DNA from: Geobacteraceae bacterium
GTDB taxonomy: Bacteria > Desulfobacterota > Desulfuromonadia > Geobacterales > Pseudopelobacteraceae
Direction: 5' to 3'
DNA length: 58,575 bases
Assembly (NCBI GenBank): GCA_021286935.1
Contig: JAJTBI010000010.1
Span: 1 to 58,575 of the forward strand
This document shows, piece by piece, positions 19,888 through 26,498 of the stretch. Position numbers and translations under genes: made by a program. How positions within the stretch are numbered: position 1 is the first letter of the stretch; each line of letters begins with the position of its first letter. A model generated the notes under the pieces. That model was not told the origin of the DNA. It saw only the letters and a program-made list of their open reading frames with translations, and searched no databases.

Positions 19888-22269
19888 TCACCGCCGCACA
19901 AAGATAAAATCGCCCCCCTCATCGCCGGTCTCGGCAATGGCGCCATACAGTGGCGTCTGGGACACCGGACTGTTGTTGATCACGGCCTCACGAAAGCGGG
20001 TGTAGAGCTTCTGGGCGTCCAGATACTGGTCACGGTTTTCATTGAGCCGTTTTAACAGATAGTCCACAAACACACTGCGGTCCGGCACCGTCTTCAGACT
20101 GCCGCTGGTAAGTGCCTTTCTGCTGGGCATCTCAAAGACCTTTTCCACAGCTGCGTTAGGCCGACTGAAGGCATCCCGTACTTTGAAGATGCCACCCGCA
20201 AAGCAGGCATCCGCCACCAGCAGGACGTGCCGGGCCTTGATCGCCTTGATGTAGTCCCGCAACGTGCTATTGGAGATCCAGTCAGAAGGATCACTCATAC
20301 CGGATGCGTCACGGGGTAGCCAGAAGCCCTGCTGCATATCCTCAAGCCAGACACCATGCCCGGCAAAAAAGACTAACAGGCTGTCCTGGGGTCTGACCGT
20401 TCTGCGTAACGACTCAAAGGCCTTGAAGATGGTCTTGCGATCGGGGTTCTTCAGCAGCGTGACATGCGCCGGTTGGAAGGTGTAGCCGGAGATCAGAATA
20501 TTCTTGAGGCGCTCGGCATCCTGAACCGGATGATCCAGTCTGGTAATCTCGCTGCTGCGGTAATCCTGTACCGCAATCAGCAGGGCATGGTAGGTGCCGC
20601 TGCCGACACCGTGTTCTTTAGGCATAGCTACAGCTTGCAACACCGGTTTGCCGGCCTCACGCAGTACCTGGAACTGTTCTGACGTGGCATTACGCTGGAC
20701 ATCCAGAGCTGTCACGACCACCTGATTTTCTCCGGGCAGCAGCAGCAGTTCTGTTGAAAAATTCCCCTGATTATCGAGGGAAGCAACCTGACCATTGACC
20801 GTCACCCGGGCCACACCACGCTGCGCCCGAGCCCTGCCACTCACAATAAGTGAATCGGCACGAACCTTCACGGCCAGCCCACGTTGGATGGCCGGTGCGG
20901 TAATCACAATCACCGGTGGTTCAGCCGGAGATGTTTTCGACGATGCGGCAACCCCGGCTGCTGCTGGTCCGGTCAACAGGGCCAGCACCTCATCCCGTTT
21001 GTTCGCGCCAAGTTTGCCGGTTTTCAGAGCCAACTGTGCATAGGCCAGGGGACGGTCGCTCCCCTCCTGTTCCTCAATGGGAATCTGCGGTTCAATACCG
21101 GCCTGCACTGACTGTCCCGACGGCAGATAATAATGGGCCGTGGTCAACCGCATGGCATAACCGTTCACAAGCGGCAGGATCGTCTGCACCGACCCTTTGC
21201 CGAAACTTTTCTCTCCCACGATCAAAGCGCCTTTACGATCCCGTAATGCGCCGGACACAATTTCTGAAGAACTGGCCGACCCTTTGTTCTGCAACACCAC
21301 AACATCGGGCAGATAATGTGTTCCGGAAGTCTTGCCGCTGAAGGTCTGCTCACCGCTGGCACGTCCTTTCACCACGAGAAGTGTTCCGGTATCTACAAAG
21401 ATATCAGCGGTAGTAACCGCAGCGTTGAGCAGGCCACCGGGGTTGTTGCGCAGATCCAGCACCAACCCTTTACTGGTCCCCTTATCACCCAGGCGGTACA
21501 AGGCATCCTCAACCAGTTGGGGTGTACGCTCCTGGAACTGAGTGATCTTCAGATACCCGACACCATCACCAAGTTCACGATACTTCACACTCTGGATGTT
21601 GATAGCCCGCCGTACCAGTGTGACCGTCCGCACAACGCTGTCACGCTTAAGCCGCAATATCACACTGGTTCCTGCCTTACCACGCAGCAACCTGACCGCC
21701 TTGATTACCTCCATGCCAACCGTTTCAGTCCCGTCAATGGCCTCAATAACATCCCCAGGCTTGATACCTGCTTCAAATGCAGGACTGTCCTCTATTGGAC
21801 TGACTATCAGAATTCCAGCGTCTACCGCCTTGATTTCAGCACCAATACCAACAAAAACCCCCTTCGTTTCAACAGAAAGTTCTTGATACTCCTCCGGTGT
21901 CAACAGGCTGCTATGGGGATCAAGCGCAGCCAGCATATTGCGAACAGCCTTGACCTCCAATGCACTTATGGATTCACCGGTACGGCTGGCTTTTTGTTCA
22001 ATCAATGCAGCAAGAGTATTTAACAGCTCCGTATTGTTAGTTACCGAGGACGACAAGGCTGGTTCGTCAATTCCCCGCACCGCTCCACGCAGCATCAGCT
22101 GAAAATCAGGCGGCTCAACATATTGTTTGTCAACATGTTCCACCACGCTCTGGAACAGTTTCAGTTCAGGTGCTGCCCAGGCTGATCCCGTAATACACAG
22201 TACTAGCAGGTAGCCCAACGCCACCATGCCGGTCATCTTGCCAAGTAACCCACGCAAACATCTGGTCAT
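19888..22269 (-). CDS. Exported S41/PDZ protease fused to a caspase-like domain
   Basis: Start 22269 was preferred to the in-frame ATG at 22284 because AGTGGGG precedes it at five bases. The 793-residue protein has a signal peptide (ending AWA), a CtpA-type N-terminal domain, a PDZ domain (about 115-200, GVFVGIGAEI...DSPAFEAGIKPGDVI) and an S41 protease domain. The S41 Ser/Lys dyad is intact: Ser333 in NKGSASSSEI and Lys358 in SFGKGSVQ, with the family spacing of 25 residues. After a linker with a possible Ig-like strand set (about 430-540) comes a full caspase domain, with His638 in FFAGHG and Cys689 in ADACFAGG. Two complete proteases of unrelated folds in one exported chain is very unusual. 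It is followed after 38 bases by the TPR-CHAT gene. Confidence 0.92.
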   Translation of the reverse strand: MTRCLRGLLGKMTGMVALGYLLVLCITGSAWAAPELKLFQSVVEHVDKQYVEPPDFQLMLRGAVRGIDEPALSSSVTNNTELLNTLAALIEQKASRTGESISALEVKAVRNMLAALDPHSSLLTPEEYQELSVETKGVFVGIGAEIKAVDAGILIVSPIEDSPAFEAGIKPGDVIEAIDGTETVGMEVIKAVRLLRGKAGTSVILRLKRDSVVRTVTLVRRAINIQSVKYRELGDGVGYLKITQFQERTPQLVEDALYRLGDKGTSKGLVLDLRNNPGGLLNAAVTTADIFVDTGTLLVVKGRASGEQTFSGKTSGTHYLPDVVVLQNKGSASSSEIVSGALRDRKGALIVGEKSFGKGSVQTILPLVNGYAMRLTTAHYYLPSGQSVQAGIEPQIPIEEQEGSDRPLAYAQLALKTGKLGANKRDEVLALLTGPAAAGVAASSKTSPAEPPVIVITAPAIQRGLAVKVRADSLIVSGRARAQRGVARVTVNGQVASLDNQGNFSTELLLLPGENQVVVTALDVQRNATSEQFQVLREAGKPVLQAVAMPKEHGVGSGTYHALLIAVQDYRSSEITRLDHPVQDAERLKNILISGYTFQPAHVTLLKNPDRKTIFKAFESLRRTVRPQDSLLVFFAGHGVWLEDMQQGFWLPRDASGMSDPSDWISNSTLRDYIKAIKARHVLLVADACFAGGIFKVRDAFSRPNAAVEKVFEMPSRKALTSGSLKTVPDRSVFVDYLLKRLNENRDQYLDAQKLYTRFREAVINNSPVSQTPLYGAIAETGDEGGDFIFVRR

Positions 22270-22339
22270 GTCATCCCCACTCATCAGATAGAACGAAAAA
22301 CCAACAAAACTCCGGTAACCACAACATCAGGCCAGACGT

Positions 22340-22453
22340 TCATCTCCCACTGGCCATCCCAGACCCACTGCAAACGGTACGTTCTTTCCGGCTCAGCCTA
22401 GTATCAACATTAGCAACGGCCCAGCCGAGCAGTAAATGAGTAACCGGACTCAT
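22340..22453 (-). pseudogene. Relic of a YdjM-type (DUF457) membrane hydrolase gene
   Basis: A 37-codon frame starts at 22453 behind GAGGAG and reads MSPVTHLLLGWAVANVDTRL, which resembles the N-terminus of the YdjM/DUF457 membrane-bound metal-dependent hydrolases (MSP.TH...GWA.A). It then loses similarity and stops at 22340, long before the metal-binding part. A second frame remains open after the break for about 30 codons but resembles nothing I know. I read this as the remnant of a gene between two caspase-protein genes. A genuine micropeptide is possible because the ribosome site is good. Confidence 0.4.
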
Positions 22454-22474
22454 ACTGACTCCTCATCTCATAGC

Positions 22475-24280
22475 TCACTGAATCGGGGCCACAAGTCGGA
22501 AGCCCGTAAAGTCGATCCGACCGCCGGGCGAACCGGGGTTGCGGGCCGACGCTCGAACGTAGTCCGTACTGCGAGCCCAACTGCCACCGCGAACCACACG
22601 GTAAGAGCCCGATGATGGCCCCTGGGGGTTGCTCTGTGGACTGCTGACGTAGTAGCTCTTGTTATACCAGTCCTGAACCCATTCCCATACATTGCCAGAC
22701 ATATCATGGATGCCCCACCCGTTGGCCTGCTTCTGGCCTACCGAATGGGTCTGCGACCCACTGTTGTCTGAACACCATGCAACTGCGTTAATGTCATTAC
22801 TGCCGCAATATTCTTCAGTGCCACCGGCCCGGCAGGCATATTCCCATTCCGCTTCAGTGGGCAGGCGGTAGTTGGTGCTACTCTGGCTGTTAAGCCGGCT
22901 GATAAACTGCTGGACGTCGTTCCACGACACCTGCTCTACTGGACAGTTGTCGCCACAACTGACAAATTCGCTTGGATTGCCGCCCATGACCTTTTTCCAT
23001 TGCCCCTGAGTAACCTCATATTTGCCGATGCTGAAGGCATCCAGGCATACCTGATGCACCGGTTTCTCATCGGATGAACCATTTCCTTTGCTATCTCCCA
23101 TCTGAAAGCAGCCTTCAGGCACCACTACAAATTTCATCCCAGTAGTGGAGTCAGCTAAGTTGCCCATGCCAAGTGCCTCCAGCAACCTCCCGACACTCCC
23201 CACTGGTACACCACGTGCCTCGGGGTAACTGCTGACCAAGGCATCCCAGGCTGCCTGCTTCAACTCAAGGCGTGAGGCTATGATCTTCCGGTATTTAGCA
23301 ACATCGGCCTTTATCTTTTCAGTCCGCTCCGTCTTGGTACGCTCCGCTGCCAGACTGTCCGCCATCATGTCATCAAGTGAGGTGGACCGTTGTGGCGGAG
23401 GCTCAACCTTGGCAGGCGGCTGCTGAGGTCGCGGGGCCATGGCAACCTGTTGTGACTGCACAGGCACAAAGGAAAAATTCTTCTGAACTGTAGCTGGCCC
23501 ATTTATATAAGGTGTTTGTTTCTGGCCGGTGGCCAGCTCAACCTCTTCGCTGGCTTTGGTCAGCACGCCGAAGAGAGAAAGGTCATCACCTTTGAAGGCC
23601 GTCAGCAAACCCGCGGTGAACAGGCCGTTACGACCACTGCCATCGGCAGCTACATTGCCTGGGTCGGTGGCATAGACGATGACCGTACCTTTGGGAGAAC
23701 TGGTTGGGGCAGCCAGACCACGGGTGGCACCGGAGCGGAAACTGCCGCTGATCTGATTATTGCGGCAGGCATCCAGCATGACAATGTTGACCCGGCTCCT
23801 GCTGTTTTCCATCTCGTCCAGTAGCTGGTTAACATCCACAGAGCGGTATGGCACCTGGGCTTCGGTATCTATCTTGGCATCCACCGGCACCAGATAGTTA
23901 CGCCCTTTCACCTGCAGGCCATGGCCGGCATAGTAAAACAGGGCTGCATCACTGTTGGCGCTACGCCTGCCAAAGTCGGCAATGGCGTTTTCCATCTCCT
24001 CCTTGCCCAGATTCTTCTTGGCAACCACGTCAAACCCGAATTGGCGTAAGGCCGCTGCTATATCATCAGCGTCGTTAGTGGGGTTGGAAAGCCTGGGCAT
24101 GCTGTCTGGGTGCTTGTAGGTGCCGTCGCCGACTACCAGTGCTACCCGGCGGCCATCACTCTTTGCAACAGGCTTGAGGCTGCGGGCATCACTGGCCTTA
24201 ACCGGCGTCTTCGCAGCGGCAAAGCAGAGGGCAGGGACCAACAAAACAAGCACAACTATGGTGAAAAATCGGTGGCACAT
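22475..24280 (-). CDS. Exported caspase-FGE-fold protein 2
   Basis: The start at 24280 was chosen because GAGGT precedes it at good spacing and the protein then begins directly with a signal peptide (ending CFAAA). An upstream in-frame ATG at 24412 would overlap the previous gene by 100 bases. The 601-residue product has an N-terminal caspase domain with His120 in YYAGHG and Cys172 in LDACRNN. A charged linker follows, including a short module WDALVSSYPEA shared with the next gene upstream. The C-terminal domain has the formylglycine-generating-enzyme/sulfatase-modifying fold (about 395-601, MSGNVWEWVQDWY, RVVRGGSW, FTGFRLV). In catalytic FGE a Cys follows RGGSW; here Ala does, and the paired Cys is missing, so this domain is probably a C-type-lectin-like binding module. 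Confidence 0.9.
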   Translation of the reverse strand: MCHRFFTIVVLVLLVPALCFAAAKTPVKASDARSLKPVAKSDGRRVALVVGDGTYKHPDSMPRLSNPTNDADDIAAALRQFGFDVVAKKNLGKEEMENAIADFGRRSANSDAALFYYAGHGLQVKGRNYLVPVDAKIDTEAQVPYRSVDVNQLLDEMENSRSRVNIVMLDACRNNQISGSFRSGATRGLAAPTSSPKGTVIVYATDPGNVAADGSGRNGLFTAGLLTAFKGDDLSLFGVLTKASEEVELATGQKQTPYINGPATVQKNFSFVPVQSQQVAMAPRPQQPPAKVEPPPQRSTSLDDMMADSLAAERTKTERTEKIKADVAKYRKIIASRLELKQAAWDALVSSYPEARGVPVGSVGRLLEALGMGNLADSTTGMKFVVVPEGCFQMGDSKGNGSSDEKPVHQVCLDAFSIGKYEVTQGQWKKVMGGNPSEFVSCGDNCPVEQVSWNDVQQFISRLNSQSSTNYRLPTEAEWEYACRAGGTEEYCGSNDINAVAWCSDNSGSQTHSVGQKQANGWGIHDMSGNVWEWVQDWYNKSYYVSSPQSNPQGPSSGSYRVVRGGSWARSTDYVRASARNPGSPGGRIDFTGFRLVAPIQ

Positions 24281-24311
24281 AGCGACCTCATATAGGGCTT
24301 TCATACCTACT

Positions 24312-26450
24312 TCATTCGACCGGGGCTGCAAGTCGGAAACCAACGTATTTATCTTTTTTATCAGGAGGCCGAGCAAGCCATCGGCATCTCGATCCAACGC
24401 ACTGTGGCGCAAAGCCCAAAACAGTACCTCTCACAACCTTGTTCCCTTCATACCCCGGTCCTTTTGGATTTTCTCGTGGGCTTTTGCTGTAGTAATCGCG
24501 TTCAAACGTGTCTTGAACCCACTCTCCAACATTACCGGTCATGTCGTAGATACCGAGTCCATTGGCTTTTTTTAAACCGACTGTTGTGCCACCTTCATAT
24601 TTGAACCAATCATGTGCTATACTGTCAAAGTCATCGCTGCCGCAATATTTTTCGTCTTTGCCGCCACTACGGCAGGCATACTCCCACTCAGCTTCAGTTG
24701 GTAGCCGATAATGTTTCCCATTCAGAAGATTAAGCTTTTGAATAAATAATTGGGCATCGTTCCAGCTAACATTATTGATTGGATTATTGTCTAACCATAG
24801 AGCATGTTCTGACGAACTTTGCCCCATTAATGCATTCCATTGACCTCGTGTAACCTCGTATTTACCAATTCTAAAATCACTCAAACAAACTTCATGTTCA
24901 AATGTGTCATACTCTCCCTTACGTCCAAAATCTGTCTTTCCTCCCATTTCAAAGCAGCCACCTTTCACCAGCACCATCTCACCAGCAATTCTGTTTTCAA
25001 ACTCACGGCGTTGCTGAACACGCTGCATTTTTTCTGCAAGAGTGATGATATCACCTTTGTCCAGACCAAGTCCTTGAAGTGCAAGAAAGCCATCCAGATC
25101 ATACCGAGCTATGTTCTTTGCCTCTGGGTAGTTTGCAATCAGGGCGTCCCAGGCACTGTCCTTCAGATCCTTCCCGTATGGTGACTGGACGATCTTCTGG
25201 AATTTGGCCACATTATCGGCAATCTTGTTGTGGCGTTGAGTAATAGCTTCTTGTTTCAGACGTTCGATCTCCTGCTGGCGTTTTAGCTCCTCTGCATCTC
25301 GCTGTTTACGCAGTTCTTCCAGTCGCTTGGCCTGTGTCTCTTTTTGCTCAACCATTGCAAGTATGCTGTTAAGGTTATCATTACTGCGGGCAGCGGATGT
25401 CCCCAGCCGTCCCTTCATCTCAGCAATCTGCTTATCCAGGGCATCAAGTTCAGCCTGCTTCCTGGCTATCTCCTGCTGTTCCTTGGCCTTGGTTGCTGCT
25501 GCTTCGGCTTCCATCTTTTTGAGTTGCTCAAGCTCTTTTTGTCTGGCCGCAGAGGTAACTCCCATATCCTGAAGTCTGGTACCGGTTGAGCCTTTCAAAA
25601 ACAGAATCAGTTCACCGCCATCCTGGCCACCGGTGCCATGCAGGTCGCCAAACTGGGGCAGCTGGCTGGCGTTCTTGCCGACTCCGGACTTGATCTCACT
25701 GAATATCTCGGAAGGGATCAGGTACGGATTGCGGTTGTTGTTGAGTGCGGCCACAAGGAAGTGACTGAAGACTGAGTTACCGCCAAAACCGGCATCGGAG
25801 ACCGGCTCAAGCCCACCAGAGCTGATGGCCTGACGTGATGAACGGGTATAGGCTTTTTTGAGAAAGGCGTCATTGATGGTGGGTAATGCCCCGCGGTTGC
25901 CGCGAAAGAAATCTCCGGAGAAACAGGAGTCGGATACCAGCAGGACGTGCCTGGCCTTGATGGCGTTAATGTTGCGGTAGTCGGTAATATCGCGGTTGCT
26001 GATCCAGGCACTGGGGTCATCAGTGCCGCTTTCAACCGGTATCCAGCTGCCCTTGCCGGTGATGCTGTCGATATGTCCATGGCCGGCGTAATAGACCAAC
26101 AGGGAGTCGTCGGGTTTGACCTTACGAGCCAAGTCACGAAATGCCGCCAGAATGTTCTTGCGGGTGGCCTTTTCATCGGTCAGCTCAACCACACGGGCTG
26201 GGTCAAGGTGGTAGCGCTTAAGCAGTGTTTCCTTAACCGCCTTGGCATCGTTGACTGCAGTCTTGAGCCGGGGCCAGTTAAGATAGTAGTTAATACCAAT
26301 GGTTACAAGCCAGAGATCACCTTTTACTTCTTCACCGGTGGGTGCTTTGGGACGGGCTGATAGACCACGCTGATCGGGGGCGGCAAGCACTGTGCCAGCA
26401 TTAGCGGCAAGTAAGAATAATACTAGAAGCCAGACCAGTCTCATACTCAT
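24312..26450 (-). CDS. Exported caspase-coiled-coil-FGE-fold protein 1
   Basis: The 712-residue protein has a signal peptide (about 1-23, ending VLA). A caspase domain (about 43-285) follows with His124 in YYAGHG and Cys176 in SDSCFSG. A long Glu/Lys/Gln-rich coiled coil comes next (about 300-400). Then comes the module KFQKIV...WDALIANYPEA, shared with the neighbouring paralogue, and finally an FGE/sulfatase-modifying fold domain (about 490-712; MVLVKGGCFEMGG, LPTEAEWEYACRSGG, MTGNVGEWVQD). The canonical RGGSW has become RGTVL, but a Cys-x4-Cys pair near the end (CVGSRC) has the spacing of the FGE active-site cysteines, so catalysis cannot be excluded. It lies 48 bases after WD40-caspase B and 31 bases before the second caspase-FGE gene. 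GAGGT lies seven bases before the ATG. Confidence 0.9.
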   Translation of the reverse strand: MSMRLVWLLVLFLLAANAGTVLAAPDQRGLSARPKAPTGEEVKGDLWLVTIGINYYLNWPRLKTAVNDAKAVKETLLKRYHLDPARVVELTDEKATRKNILAAFRDLARKVKPDDSLLVYYAGHGHIDSITGKGSWIPVESGTDDPSAWISNRDITDYRNINAIKARHVLLVSDSCFSGDFFRGNRGALPTINDAFLKKAYTRSSRQAISSGGLEPVSDAGFGGNSVFSHFLVAALNNNRNPYLIPSEIFSEIKSGVGKNASQLPQFGDLHGTGGQDGGELILFLKGSTGTRLQDMGVTSAARQKELEQLKKMEAEAAATKAKEQQEIARKQAELDALDKQIAEMKGRLGTSAARSNDNLNSILAMVEQKETQAKRLEELRKQRDAEELKRQQEIERLKQEAITQRHNKIADNVAKFQKIVQSPYGKDLKDSAWDALIANYPEAKNIARYDLDGFLALQGLGLDKGDIITLAEKMQRVQQRREFENRIAGEMVLVKGGCFEMGGKTDFGRKGEYDTFEHEVCLSDFRIGKYEVTRGQWNALMGQSSSEHALWLDNNPINNVSWNDAQLFIQKLNLLNGKHYRLPTEAEWEYACRSGGKDEKYCGSDDFDSIAHDWFKYEGGTTVGLKKANGLGIYDMTGNVGEWVQDTFERDYYSKSPRENPKGPGYEGNKVVRGTVLGFAPQCVGSRCRWLARPPDKKDKYVGFRLAAPVE

Positions 26451-26498
26451 AACGTTACCTCGCTAACCATTATCGTCTTTCCCCATCTGACAGTTATG

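Noticed and set aside
22475..24280. Diversity-generating retroelement variable region at the FGE-fold C-terminus (RVVRGGSW...FTGFRLV)
   Set aside because: The ending resembles DGR target proteins, but no reverse transcriptase, no template repeat and no Avd-like gene is found in the window. Ordinary FGE-fold proteins have the same ending.
24281..24412. N-terminal extension of caspase-FGE protein 2 from an ATG at 24412
   Set aside because: It would overlap the preceding gene by 100 bases and hide the signal peptide. The ATG at 24280 has GAGGT.
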